A model generated the notes under the pieces. The model worked only from the letters and a program-made list of their open reading frames with translations. It made no database searches and was not told the DNA's origin. A stretch of DNA of 64,000 nucleotides from Parabacteroides sp. (GTDB lineage Bacteria; Bacteroidota; Bacteroidia; Bacteroidales; Tannerellaceae), in the NCBI GenBank assembly GCA_019417325.1, contig DXVO01000038.1:183851-247850 (forward strand), given 5' to 3'. This document shows positions 42,702 to 51,720 of the stretch, piece by piece. A program made the position numbers and the translations under genes. The number at the start of each line of letters is the position of its first letter. Position 1 is the stretch's first letter.

Positions 42702-43562
42702 TTATTCGGCTTTCAATTCGAGAATACATTTTTTCAGCGAGTCTTTCCAATACGGGATCTTAATACCGAAAGTGTCCTTCACTTTTGTTTTATCCAGCAC
42801 CGAGAAATGAGGACGTTCCACCTTACTGGGAAACTCGTCGCTGTAACAGGGCTGTATATCGCAACTATTACCACTCAAATCACAGATTTCTCTGGCAAAA
42901 TCATACCAGGAACATACCCCTTCATTACTGAAATGATAGATACCCTGATGATCCAGTAATTTCTCTTCGATTATTTTATAGATCACAGCGGCAAGATCTC
43001 CGGCATAAGTAGGAGTGCCTACTTGGTCAAAAACCACTTTTAACGAATTCTTCGTGCCGGTCAATTGTCGCATGGTCTTTACGAAGTTCTTCCCGAAAGG
43101 CGAGTAGAGCCAGGCTGTGCGGAAAATGATATATTTACATCCTGACTTTACCAAAGCTTGCTCACCCGCCAATTTCGTCTTTCCATAGACACCCAACGGA
43201 TCTGTTTCCCAAGTTTCACGGCAAGGAAGGTTTTTATCACCCCGGAACACATAATCAGTAGATATATGAATAAACGTAGCATCCGTCTCCCTGGCAGCAA
43301 CAGCCAAATTTTCCACAGCTTTATTATTCAGCAAATCAGCCATAACAAAGTCATCTTCCGCCCTGTCTACATTTGTATAAGCAGCACAGTTTACAATCAC
43401 ATTCACCTGTTCCTTTTTCAACATACCACGGATAGCTGCCATATCTGTTATATCCAGTTCTTTTACATCTGTAAAGAGGTAACGGCTCCGGCTTTTCAAT
43501 GATACCCTATGCATCTCATTGCCAAGCTGACCGTTGGCACCTGTAACAAGTATATTCATCAT
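42702..43562 (-). CDS. rmlD: dTDP-4-dehydrorhamnose reductase
   Basis: 286 residues. NADPH motif VTGANGQLGNEM, catalytic YGKTKLAGE, and FRTAWLYSPFGKNFV, a family mark. Final step of dTDP-L-rhamnose synthesis. Overlaps the stop of rmlC by 4 bases (ATGA). Confidence 0.96.
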   Translation of the reverse strand: MMNILVTGANGQLGNEMHRVSLKSRSRYLFTDVKELDITDMAAIRGMLKKEQVNVIVNCAAYTNVDRAEDDFVMADLLNNKAVENLAVAARETDATFIHISTDYVFRGDKNLPCRETWETDPLGVYGKTKLAGEQALVKSGCKYIIFRTAWLYSPFGKNFVKTMRQLTGTKNSLKVVFDQVGTPTYAGDLAAVIYKIIEEKLLDHQGIYHFSNEGVCSWYDFAREICDLSGNSCDIQPCYSDEFPSKVERPHFSVLDKTKVKDTFGIKIPYWKDSLKKCILELKAE

Positions 43563-44131
43563 TCATAAAGATTAATATTGTAATCAAACGGGGAATCATA
43601 ATCCTTCAACAAAGGATGTTTCAAATCCTTCTCGCTTAAAATAGCCTCGGCAACGGGTATTTTCCAATCAATACCAAGACCTTCATCGCGTAACTGAATA
43701 CCACCATCTGCTTGCGGCGTATAGAAGTTATCGCACTTATATTGAAAAACCGCCGTTTCACTCAATACGGCAAAACCATGGGCAAAACCACGGGGGATAA
43801 AGAATTGGAGGTGGTTCTCCTCCGTTAGTTCCACCGCAACATGCTGCCCGTATGTAGGGCTTCCCTTGCGGATGTCTACCGCCACATCGAGTACGGCACC
43901 TCTTACACAACGCACCAGCTTACTCTGTGTAAACGGTGGGCTCTGAAAATGCAGACCGCGCATCACACCATATGATGACATACTTTCATTATCCTGTACA
44001 AAATGGACCGGCATCACTTTTTCATTGAACTCCCGTTGAGAAAAAGATTCAAAAAAATACCCCCTTCCATCTTTAAAGATGCGTGGTTCAATAACCACAA
44101 CTCCTTCTATTCCTGTTTTTATAACCTCCAT
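43559..44131 (-). CDS. rmlC: dTDP-4-dehydrorhamnose 3,5-epimerase
   Basis: 190 residues, cupin. Family marks FFESFSQREFNEKV, VMRGLHFQSPPFTQSKLVR (with catalytic His), FIPRGFAHGFAVLSE and FQYKCDNFY. Third step of dTDP-rhamnose synthesis. Three bases after rmlA. Confidence 0.96.
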   Translation of the reverse strand: MEVIKTGIEGVVVIEPRIFKDGRGYFFESFSQREFNEKVMPVHFVQDNESMSSYGVMRGLHFQSPPFTQSKLVRCVRGAVLDVAVDIRKGSPTYGQHVAVELTEENHLQFFIPRGFAHGFAVLSETAVFQYKCDNFYTPQADGGIQLRDEGLGIDWKIPVAEAILSEKDLKHPLLKDYDSPFDYNINLYE

Positions 44132-44134
44132 ATT

Positions 44135-45041
44135 TCAATCCAAATTTTCTTTGCCTGTACGTTGCACTTCATCAATCACCTTGAGCAGATACTGACCATA
44201 TTGGTTCTTCAGCATAGGCTTAGCAAGCTCACGCATCTTGTCTGCTATTATCCACCCCTTACGATAGGCTATTCCTTCCAGACATGCAACTTTCAAGCCC
44301 TGACGTTTTTCTATGACTTCTATATAAGTCGAGGCTTCCGCCAATGAATCATGTGTTCCCGTATCCAGCCATGCAAAACCACGTCCCAATGTCTGTACTT
44401 TTAGTTCACGGTCTTCCAGAAAACGTTGGTTCACTGTTGTAATTTCCTGTTCTCCACGTGTGGAAGGTTTGATATTCTTAGCCACTTCCACTACTTTGTT
44501 GGGATAAAAAATAGAGGCCCACCACTGCATAATTTAATTTGGGCTGTTCCGGCTTTTCTTCGATGCTCAGGCAGTTACCTTCCGCATCAAACTCCGCAAC
44601 GCCATAACGTTCCAGATCGTTCACCCAGTAACCAAACACTGTGGCTTTCTGTTCTTCTTTTGCTATACGTACGGCATCACGCAACAGGGTACTGAATCCA
44701 TTTCCGTGAAAGATATTATCCCCCAATACCAGACATACAGAATCATCACCAATGAATTTCTCACCAATAATGAATGCCTGTGCAAGACCATCAGGAGAAG
44801 GCTGTTCGGCATATTCGAACTTCACTCCGTAATCCGATCCATCTCCCAAAAGACGCTTAAAACCCGGCAGATCATAAGGTGTGGAAATAACCAAAATCTC
44901 ACGGATACCTGCCAGCATCAAAACAGAAATAGGGTAATAAATCATCGGTTTGTCAAATATAGGTAAAAGCTGTTTGCTTACTCCCTTTGTGATAGGATAC
45001 AAACGGGTACCGCTACCACCGGCAAGAACTATTCCTTTCAT
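44135..45041 (-). pseudogene. rmlA: Glucose-1-phosphate thymidylyltransferase, one-base frameshift
   Basis: Two frames together give one complete RmlA. The first (from the ATG at 45041) has GGSGTRLYPITKGVSKQLLP and runs to NYAVVGLYF; the second resumes YPNKVVEVAKNIKPSTRGEQ and goes to a normal C-terminus at 44135. The break is a run of six A on the plus strand (44506-44511), where five would restore a 301-residue protein. This is either a slippage mutation, possibly phase-variable, or a sequencing error. If real, rhamnose supply would need another RmlA elsewhere. The enzyme makes dTDP-glucose from glucose 1-phosphate and dTTP. Confidence 0.93.
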
Positions 45042-45157
45042 ATGAATAAGTTACGGAACAACGACTCGCACAAGGCTTCCTCCGGATAGCTGTTGACCAG
45101 CCTTATCACCCGTCCCAGTTTCCAGACGGTATGAAAAAACATTCCACCGTTCTTCAT
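45038..45157 (-). CDS. 39-residue small ORF or gene-end remnant
   Basis: MKNGGMFFHTVWKLGRVIRL begins the product, which ends overlapping the rmlA start. The same frame continues upstream as protein-like sequence (FGQYDDCGKE) to an in-frame stop near 45213, so it may be the tail of a lost gene rather than a small protein. I do not recognise the family. Confidence 0.35.
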   Translation of the reverse strand: MKNGGMFFHTVWKLGRVIRLVNSYPEEALCESLFRNLFI

Positions 45158-45230
45158 TTCTTTCCCACAGTCATCGTACTGTCCGAAATTGCCTGCCAAC
45201 TCAAATTATCCAGTGTCAACTGTTTCAAAC

Positions 45231-46027
45231 TCACTTCAGATGCACCTTAAAAAAGATACCTCCCGAGAAATACTTTCCGTCGTTCAGTTCCGCCACCAAG
45301 TTGATGCAGTCTTTCCATAGGTAGTACTGCCCGCCCACGTTGACGGTCCGTGCGTCGTACTCGGCCATCAGGTTGAAGCCGTTCAGCATCTTGCGCCAAA
45401 AGCCTTCATCGGACAAACCTATACGGAAGTTCACACTTGCAGCTGGACGGTTCGTTTGCTCCACGTGAAGTTCCCTGTCCCATATAAAGGCGAGGAGTGT
45501 GCCTAAGTGTCGATACCCTCAAAGACAAAGTGCTTGGTCGCCGCCAAAGACCAGCGGGTGAAGTGGTAAATGCCTCCATTGTCATCACAGCTACTGATAT
45601 CTCCTCTGCCCACATTATCATGAGTACCCGGGGCATCTGCACCAAATACTATCTGCGAAGTCCATTCTTTCCTCCAGCCCTCTTTCCACAACTGCAATCA
45701 CCCATAAAATGAACGATCTTGGTTGGTGTACTTACCCCATACATGTTGCAGAAAGTAGGTAGAACCCGGCTCGGCATAGTTAATAGTACAGGTATAGCCC
45801 ACCTTCAACCATGGAAAGATGTTGATGTAGTAATTAAAGGTATAATCTATCTCGTTGTTGTCAATGTCGTGCAAAGGCGTGAGATGGAACACATTGCTAC
45901 CTAGCGTCGCGCTGCATATCTACAGTAGGCACATGGAGCAAACCCTTGTGTCGCGCAAGGCTTGTGATTTGGCTGGTATCACCCAACAGAGCAGGATTAA
46001 CCAGCTGATGATGAAAGTATGTCTCAT
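45231..46027 (-). pseudogene. YjbH-domain exopolysaccharide protein, degraded
   Basis: The ATG at 46027 overlaps the preceding GT4 stop (ATGA) and encodes a signal peptide, MRHTFIISWLILLCWVIPA. The frame then shifts at least twice and meets several stops. Remnants in order: GLLHVPTVDMQRDA, NYYINIFPWLKVGYTCTINY, LQLWKEGWRKEWTSQIVFGA, then a gap, and the C-terminus YYLWKDCINLVAELNDGKYF plus SGGIFFKVHLK. These match, in order, the YjbH-type outer membrane beta-barrel proteins found in Bacteroidetes polysaccharide loci as I know them. About 265 codons remain out of an expected larger protein. No function is expected. Confidence 0.82.
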
Positions 46028-47163
46028 TTTGTACTATTCAGGATTTCGTTATACACATTTGCCACTTCATCGGCAATCCGTTCCCAGTCATATTTCTCCA
46101 TGTCATAATCTATGTGACATGGCGCATTCTTCACTACCACTTCCAACTTCTTTGCCAATGTCTCCACATCCCCGCAAGGGAAATAATCTTCCTGTGGTAA
46201 CCCTATTTCAAGGTTAGCAGGGATGTCACTTACCACCACAGGCACACCATAACTCATTGCCTCTAACAGAGCAATTGGTAGTCCTTCATGCGAAGAAGGC
46301 AGACAGTAACAACGACAGTTCGATAGCAACGAATGCAACTTCTTCCCTTTTATGAAGCCCGTCAACACCACACCGTTCTTCCGAGCCATATCTTTCAGAT
46401 TACATGAATACTCATCCTCAAAGTCCGTATCACCTGCCAACACCAACTTACAGCTCTTTATTCTAATTTTTTCGCTTACGCTCAACAACTCATCTTCATT
46501 CTTCATTAAAGAAGCGTAAGCATCAATGAGGTGATGCAGGTTCTTTTCTGGAACAAAACGGCACATTCCGAGTATGTACTTACCTTTTTCGATACCTAAC
46601 TCTTCAAAATATTCAGGATAGTCGCACATGTCAGCCTCTGGCACACCATTATATATAAGATGTACGTTCTTAGTCCGACCGTACTTTTTCTTGATAAGGT
46701 TGCGTATCACATCGGAAATGACAATCACCTCATCGGCAAACATACAGCCCATCCTTTCTCCGAGTTTCAGCATCGTCTTAGCAGCGAAGCCCCACTTGTC
46801 ACGGTCATAATCTGGCCCATGGTGGGTAAACACCACCTTCATGCCCAACATCTTGGCGTAGGGCACAAGTAATGCAGAGCCGATAGCATGAATGTGGAGA
46901 ATTTCCACACCAAGTTGTTTCGCTTTGCGAATGGCCCGATATGTATGGATAATCGCCTCAAACGATTTCTTTTTCGGGCTTTCCACATCCACAAGTTTCA
47001 CGCCTTTCCATTCCGAAAGGCCATCATGCACATAACTCGAGCGGCGGATGACCGTTACATTAAAGCCGTGACTGACGAGCCTCGGAAACAGCTCCTCACT
47101 GTGCGTCTCCACTCCACCCATGACATTTGGTATACCACGGGTACCAGTAACAACTATTTTCAT
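46024..47163 (-). CDS. Glycosyltransferase family 4
   Basis: 379 residues, GT-B fold. N-terminal domain VVTGTRGIPNVMGGVETHSE with HIHAIGSALLVPYAKMLGMK and VVFTHHGPDYDRDKWG; C-terminal domain with the GT4 donor motif CLPSSHEGLPIALLEAMSYG (EX7E). It resembles the rhamnosyl/fucosyl-type GT4 enzymes of O-antigen loci. The retaining mechanism is inferred from family. Donor sugar unknown; dTDP-rhamnose is possible given the rml genes downstream. Confidence 0.92.
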   Translation of the reverse strand: MKIVVTGTRGIPNVMGGVETHSEELFPRLVSHGFNVTVIRRSSYVHDGLSEWKGVKLVDVESPKKKSFEAIIHTYRAIRKAKQLGVEILHIHAIGSALLVPYAKMLGMKVVFTHHGPDYDRDKWGFAAKTMLKLGERMGCMFADEVIVISDVIRNLIKKKYGRTKNVHLIYNGVPEADMCDYPEYFEELGIEKGKYILGMCRFVPEKNLHHLIDAYASLMKNEDELLSVSEKIRIKSCKLVLAGDTDFEDEYSCNLKDMARKNGVVLTGFIKGKKLHSLLSNCRCYCLPSSHEGLPIALLEAMSYGVPVVVSDIPANLEIGLPQEDYFPCGDVETLAKKLEVVVKNAPCHIDYDMEKYDWERIADEVANVYNEILNSTK

Positions 47164-47174
47164 AAAACAGAGGA

Positions 47175-47360
47175 TTATAAACCAAACAAAAACTTTGTCG
47201 GGCGGTATTTCTTAAAAATGTAATACAGGAGAATGGGCATCACCACGCAGCTACCGATTACGACAAGGGTCTCTGGCAGGAACACATACCATAGGTCTGT
47301 ATCAAGTGGCATTTTCCCGCAAATAGCCTTGGCGACATCAATGAAAGCTATCCACTTCAT
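47175..47360 (-). pseudogene. Acyltransferase-3 remnant with large in-frame deletion
   Basis: 61 residues. The start MKWIAFIDVAKAICG is the standard N-terminus of Bacteroidetes Acyltransferase-3 proteins, and the rest (LPETLVVIGSCVVMPILLYY, then KKYRPTKFLF) looks like the last span and tail of the same family. The roughly 250 residues between are missing, yet the frame is intact. Eleven bases from the GT4 start. Confidence 0.65.
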
Positions 47361-48428
47361 TCAAAACTTCTCTCTCAAATTCCCCTGTTCCGGGTCTTGT
47401 CCCACATCACACCATTTCGGGTCAATGCAAGCAGGCTCACCTTGTATCGAGCGAAGTTTGTTCTGAAATGCCCACTTGGCGGGATATTTCACATATTTGT
47501 GCATCACGGGACTTGCTGTGCCCACCATCCAGCAGTTCTTGGGACATTTGCGCACCTTTGCGCGGACTTTCTCTGCCTGCTTGCCTTCCCATATCTCCAT
47601 GAAGGACTTATCGTGGATATTACCCATACTCTCCTTCCAGTACTTTTCCTCCAGTCCGTTGCAGGGCATCACCTCACCCCATGGGTCGATGAAGAAGTTG
47701 GCCGAACCAGCTTCGCAAGGCAGCATGCGCCGATTACCCTCGATGTAATTGATCAAGCCCATGTTGAACCAAGCCCGGAACCAACTTTTCGGATGCTTCT
47801 CCTGAAGTTGCCATCCGATGAGTTGCTTGAAGTTGTTCACCACTTCCTCCTTGTTGGTAATCACGTTGTCGCCCTTGTGAAAGTAATAGGAGTTGTGGAA
47901 AGCAGCGGTGGCGAACTCCATTCCCAGTGAGAGCGAGAGTTGGTAAAGCGAGAGCATGTCTTTCGAATTGTGGTTGGAGACGGTACAGCCAAAGCCAATG
48001 TCTTTCAATCCCATGTGCTTCAGCGTGAGCAGGGTGCGAAGCCCCTTGTCGAAGCCTCCGGCATGTCCGCGCAGTTCATCGTTCTTCTGGCTTAGCCCTT
48101 CTATGGATATGCGTATACCTATGTTGGGGAACTGCTTGGCCAATTCCACCACCTTATCTTCAAACCAACCTGAAGTGGAGATGACGATGCGCGGCGAGTG
48201 CTTGTAGCATTCTTCTACTATCTCGGGTAAGTCCTCGCGGATGAAAGGCTCGCCACCTGTGAGGTTGACGAACTTCAACTGCGGCAGACTTCTCAGGTCG
48301 CTCGCCTTAATCTCTTCACTCTTGTTAGTAGGACTTTTCCAGATGTTACACATCTGGCAACGCATAGGACACCGATAAGTCAGGATGATACTTGCGTCGG
48401 TGGGAAGCGGAATGTTCTTATTATTCAT
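47361..48428 (-). CDS. Radical SAM/SPASM domain protein in the capsule locus
   Basis: 355 residues. Radical SAM cluster site YRCPMRCQMCNIWKS (CxxxCxxC) and VNLTGGEPFIREDL (SAM binding). The C-terminal SPASM-like region has Cys in MLPCEAGSANFFIDPWGEVM, MPCNGLEEKYW, RKCPKNCWM and further Cys near the end, enough for one or two auxiliary clusters. The sequence is like the MoaA/NirJ-like enzymes placed in polysaccharide loci. It might modify a sugar or a surface peptide; nothing in the sequence fixes the substrate. The stop abuts the start of the acyltransferase remnant. Confidence 0.88.
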   Translation of the reverse strand: MNNKNIPLPTDASIILTYRCPMRCQMCNIWKSPTNKSEEIKASDLRSLPQLKFVNLTGGEPFIREDLPEIVEECYKHSPRIVISTSGWFEDKVVELAKQFPNIGIRISIEGLSQKNDELRGHAGGFDKGLRTLLTLKHMGLKDIGFGCTVSNHNSKDMLSLYQLSLSLGMEFATAAFHNSYYFHKGDNVITNKEEVVNNFKQLIGWQLQEKHPKSWFRAWFNMGLINYIEGNRRMLPCEAGSANFFIDPWGEVMPCNGLEEKYWKESMGNIHDKSFMEIWEGKQAEKVRAKVRKCPKNCWMVGTASPVMHKYVKYPAKWAFQNKLRSIQGEPACIDPKWCDVGQDPEQGNLREKF

Positions 48429-48430
48429 AT

Positions 48431-48532
48431 TTATAATAGTTTATCTTCTACAAATGCTTTGATACCTCCGTATTCCCTGCGGAAGGAGGCTACAAGTCGC
48501 TTAAGAATGTCGAATGGATTAAAAGGAAACAT
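48431..48532 (-). CDS. Possible 33-residue peptide ahead of the radical SAM gene
   Basis: MFPFNPFDILKRLVASFRRE is the beginning; the stop lies 3 bases before the radical SAM ATG. Its amphipathic, basic composition is protein-like, and the short spacing suggests a coupled leader or a substrate peptide, or else the remnant of an earlier gene. Unproven. Confidence 0.35.
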   Translation of the reverse strand: MFPFNPFDILKRLVASFRREYGGIKAFVEDKLL

Positions 48533-48551
48533 GGTATGAATTTAATTCAGT

Positions 48552-49703
48552 TTACAACAGGGAAATAGTCTTGTCAATAACAGATGCCATATTTTCAAAA
48601 GAACAATTAGAAGTTCCTATATATTCTTTACAAAAATCCGCGTATTTCTGTTTAATACTTGAAAAATCAGTAATGGGTAGCTGGCAATTGAGTGAATGGA
48701 ACGTGCTATCAGCGGCTTTTACCTTATCTCCATATCCAACAATCATCATGGGAATATTCATAAATACGGAATACAGCAACGCTGTGCTGTAATGACCGAT
48801 AGCCAATGAATAGTTCTTATATTCCACTTTCTCAATGTTTTGACAAATCTTTATTGCTGTTGCCTTATACAGCTCTTCATACCGCTCTTTGCTTTCTCTT
48901 GGGTGAATAAGTATTGTTAGTTCATACCCAAATTTGTCAATCTCATTGGCTATATTAGTAAAGTATTCTCTTTCCTTTTCATATCCCCAGTTAGCCAACC
49001 CATCTAAGATGAACGGTTGATGAATCAATATAGCCCTATTGTTATCAGAAAGCGGCTGCGCTGAAATTTTTTTCAATTCATTAAACTGCACATTGTCATA
49101 TGTCAATGGATAACATGTGAAATCGACATTGCTTCTGTCATATTGGAATAGTTTGTCGACTTGCCTATAGCCGTAGTCTGAGAAGAACAATGCCTTTGAG
49201 AACTTGCTGTTCTGATAATTTTTCTTGACAACACACTGTTTAAACAAGCTCTTTTCTATTTTGGGTTTTGATGACTTCTTTATGAAGTTTCTATACTGAC
49301 GCAAGAAGAATAGATTCTTTGAGGCAGTTTTCTTAAAATTGTATATAATCTTAGCTAAGGGTAAAGAGGCTGTCTCTTTTGCGTAAATGCCATGCTCTAA
49401 ATAAATAGTGCTAAATCCCAAATCTGTAACCAACCTAATGAGCATCAACTCATATATTGATATAAACCCTAAGAAAATGACCGCCTGCGGGTTAATCGCT
49501 TTTAATGTTTGTTGAGTCTCTTCAATAGAATAATTACTCAAATCAATCATCCGATAATCACCGTTGCCGTAAGACGAGTATCCGTTTCGCTTGTCTAAAT
49601 GAAACACCGTTATTTGATACTTGTCTTTTAAGAAAGAGCATATTGGGTTTACAAAATAGCCAAGAAGCCCTGTTCTGTGGACATAGAATACGATATTTTT
49701 CAT
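48552..49703 (-). CDS. Candidate sialyl/polysialyltransferase-like glycosyltransferase
   Basis: 383 residues, no signal peptide or span. The first strand MKNIVFYVHRTGLLGYFVNP, a middle LIHQPFILDG, then YELTILIHPRESKERYEELY and AIGHYSTALLYSVFMNIPMM have the layout of bacterial sialyltransferases of the polysialyltransferase group (GT-B, with an HP and a later S/T motif contacting CMP-sugar). The next gene upstream encodes CMP-nonulosonate synthetase. I judge the family by pattern only; another capsule GT-B family is possible. AT-rich, suggesting acquisition. Confidence 0.6.
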   Translation of the reverse strand: MKNIVFYVHRTGLLGYFVNPICSFLKDKYQITVFHLDKRNGYSSYGNGDYRMIDLSNYSIEETQQTLKAINPQAVIFLGFISIYELMLIRLVTDLGFSTIYLEHGIYAKETASLPLAKIIYNFKKTASKNLFFLRQYRNFIKKSSKPKIEKSLFKQCVVKKNYQNSKFSKALFFSDYGYRQVDKLFQYDRSNVDFTCYPLTYDNVQFNELKKISAQPLSDNNRAILIHQPFILDGLANWGYEKEREYFTNIANEIDKFGYELTILIHPRESKERYEELYKATAIKICQNIEKVEYKNYSLAIGHYSTALLYSVFMNIPMMIVGYGDKVKAADSTFHSLNCQLPITDFSSIKQKYADFCKEYIGTSNCSFENMASVIDKTISLL

Positions 49704-50854
49704 CGCAGTATCTCCTCAATAAAATCTCTCACACATCCCTCGCCGCCATTCTTCTTCATCACCCGAATACCAGCAATGCCTTTCACTTCTTCACAAGCAT
49801 CCGCAGGACAAGCCTTCACACCAACAGATTCCAGCAATTCAATGCAGTTCACATCATCACCTATATAGGCCACTTCGTCCAGCGTGATACCCATCTGATT
49901 GCATATTTCCCTGGCCACAGCCAACTTACCACCATTCCGCTTGCCTTGATAGAGGAAGTCCACCTTTAGTTTTTGGGCACGATTAGCCACAATCTTTGTA
50001 TCTTCCGAGGTGATAATGCCAATCTTTATGTCTGCTTCGCGAAGCATCTGCAGACCCATGCCGTCACGGGTGTTAAACTTCTTCAACTCATCACCGCTTT
50101 CGGCATAGTACATGCCGCCATCGGTCAATGTGCCGTCCACATCGCTCAGGAAGAGTTTTATCTGTCTTCTTTCTTCTTGATGCTTGGAGAATACGTGCTT
50201 GCGCATTAAGTTTTCCAAGATAATCCAATCATCCGGCTCGTCTATCTCCGTGGCAGTGTATTCGGGCATCTCATAAATGCCGATTTGCCCACTAAGACGG
50301 TTGCCCGATTCAAGGATATTCCCCACCTTATTTATGTAGAACGCTCCGTTTTCCATCAGCATCCCTTCAAAGTCCTGCCGACGGGGACGGTTGCTATAGT
50401 CATAGTTCATGCTTGTGCCGTCTGTATTCCAAAAGAAGCGGTAATTACGGACACAGGTAAGCATAGAATCATATTCGCCTTTGCGATACATGGTCAATGC
50501 CTCTGCGAAGTGTTGCGTTTCAGTCAGAGGCGAAGTGGCTTGCACCAACATGAACACATCATCCTTGAAAAGTCGGGTATGATTGATATACTCCAGCATC
50601 ACGCTCTCCGTGCTTGCCGTGTCGCAAGCGTTCTCTGCTGAACGGCGGTAGACCTTTGTCTTTTTATACGATTGTGAAGTGACCACTTCTTCTATTTTGT
50701 CCGAGTCGGTGGCCACAATGATTTCGTCCACATTGAGGCATTGCTCCAATGCCTCAATGTTCCAGCACACAAGAGGCTTGCCGCAAAAGGGCTTAATGTT
50801 TTTGAGGGGGATAGACTTGCTCCCCCCTCTAACGGGTATGAATGCTATTACCAT
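49700..50854 (-). CDS. neuA: CMP-nonulosonate synthetase fused to KDO8P-phosphatase-like HAD domain
   Basis: 384 residues. The N-terminal half (1-225) is a NeuA/KdsB-type cytidylyltransferase: FIPVRGGSKSIPLKNIKPFCG, VDEIIVATDSDKIEEV and LVQATSPLTE. The C-terminal half (from about 230) is a C0-type HAD phosphatase: LFLSDVDGTLTDGGMYY (nucleophile and acid Asp), GIITSEDTKIV, KRNGGKLAVAREICNQMG and YIGDDVNCIELLE. HAD proteins of this type dephosphorylate Kdn-9-P or Neu5Ac-9-P in B. thetaiotaomicron. The fusion therefore carries out the last two steps: dephosphorylation and CMP activation. Overlaps NeuB by 7 bases and the transferase by 4. Confidence 0.93.
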   Translation of the reverse strand: MVIAFIPVRGGSKSIPLKNIKPFCGKPLVCWNIEALEQCLNVDEIIVATDSDKIEEVVTSQSYKKTKVYRRSAENACDTASTESVMLEYINHTRLFKDDVFMLVQATSPLTETQHFAEALTMYRKGEYDSMLTCVRNYRFFWNTDGTSMNYDYSNRPRRQDFEGMLMENGAFYINKVGNILESGNRLSGQIGIYEMPEYTATEIDEPDDWIILENLMRKHVFSKHQEERRQIKLFLSDVDGTLTDGGMYYAESGDELKKFNTRDGMGLQMLREADIKIGIITSEDTKIVANRAQKLKVDFLYQGKRNGGKLAVAREICNQMGITLDEVAYIGDDVNCIELLESVGVKACPADACEEVKGIAGIRVMKKNGGEGCVRDFIEEILR

Positions 50855-51720
50855 CTGACCTGATTCTTCTTCAGCTTATTCCGTTGCACTTTCTCTATGT
50901 CGAGAATATCTTCTCGCTTATAGCTCAACGCCTTTGCCACAGCACGGCAATCGCGTACCAGCTTGCGCACACCATCGGGCTCAAGCGAAGCAGCATGATC
51001 TGTGCCTTTCCAAGTGCGGTCGAGGGTGTAGTGACGCTCTATCCACTCTGCACCCAGTGCCACAGCAGCAGAGTCAACAGCTATGCCCAAGTGATGCCCA
51101 GAGAAGCCGATGGCCTTCACACGACTTGCATACAACTCACGCAAGCGGGTCAGTTCCAGCAGGCTAATATCCTCAAAGGGTACGGGATAGCCCGATATAC
51201 AATCGTAAACAACCAAGTCCTTGTTGCGCCCTTTCTGCTTAAAGAACTGAATAATTTGCTCTTCCTCCTCACGAGTGGTCATGCCAAAGGACAAGTGAAT
51301 TTCGCCGCCAAAGTTGTCGCACAGGTATTCCAGTAAACCTTTGTTGAGGTTGCAGGCAGACGGTACTTTGATAAGGTTGGGCTGCAGCGTGCAGATTTCC
51401 TTGGCTGAAGTTATGTCCCACACCGATGTGGAGTATTCGATGCCAAACTCGTTGCACCATGCCTGCAACTGCCGGTGCTGTTCCAGCGTGAACTCCAAGA
51501 ACTCACGGTGCGCCCCGTAAGTAGGCCCATATGAGTTTTCGGGATGCAGATGCGGTGCGTTATACTCTTCGGGAGTCAGCAACTCTTTGTTACACCGCTT
51601 TTGGAACTTGACCACATCCGCCTTGCAATATGTGGCGGCAGTCATTATCATCTCTTTTGCGATTGCCATGTCACCTTTGTGGTTGCAACCGATTTCTGCA
51701 ATGATTTTGGGAGATTTCAT
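50848..51720 (-). CDS. neuB: Nonulosonate (9-phosphate) synthase NeuB, no SAF domain
   Basis: 290 residues, TIM barrel. Condenses phosphoenolpyruvate with a hexosamine or hexose (6-phosphate). Motifs IAEIGCNHKGDMAIAKEMI, VVKFQKRCNKELLTPEEY, IKVPSACNLNKGLLEYL, LSFGMTTREEEEQII and KAIGFSGHHLGIAVDSAAVA followed by ERHYTLDRTWKGTDHAASLE. Standard NeuB ends with an antifreeze-like SAF domain of about 60 residues; it is absent here and the frame ends normally, as in the Kdn-9-phosphate synthase group. With the HAD-fused NeuA this suggests the 9-phosphate route. Confidence 0.94.
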   Translation of the reverse strand: MKSPKIIAEIGCNHKGDMAIAKEMIMTAATYCKADVVKFQKRCNKELLTPEEYNAPHLHPENSYGPTYGAHREFLEFTLEQHRQLQAWCNEFGIEYSTSVWDITSAKEICTLQPNLIKVPSACNLNKGLLEYLCDNFGGEIHLSFGMTTREEEEQIIQFFKQKGRNKDLVVYDCISGYPVPFEDISLLELTRLRELYASRVKAIGFSGHHLGIAVDSAAVALGAEWIERHYTLDRTWKGTDHAASLEPDGVRKLVRDCRAVAKALSYKREDILDIEKVQRNKLKKNQVRW

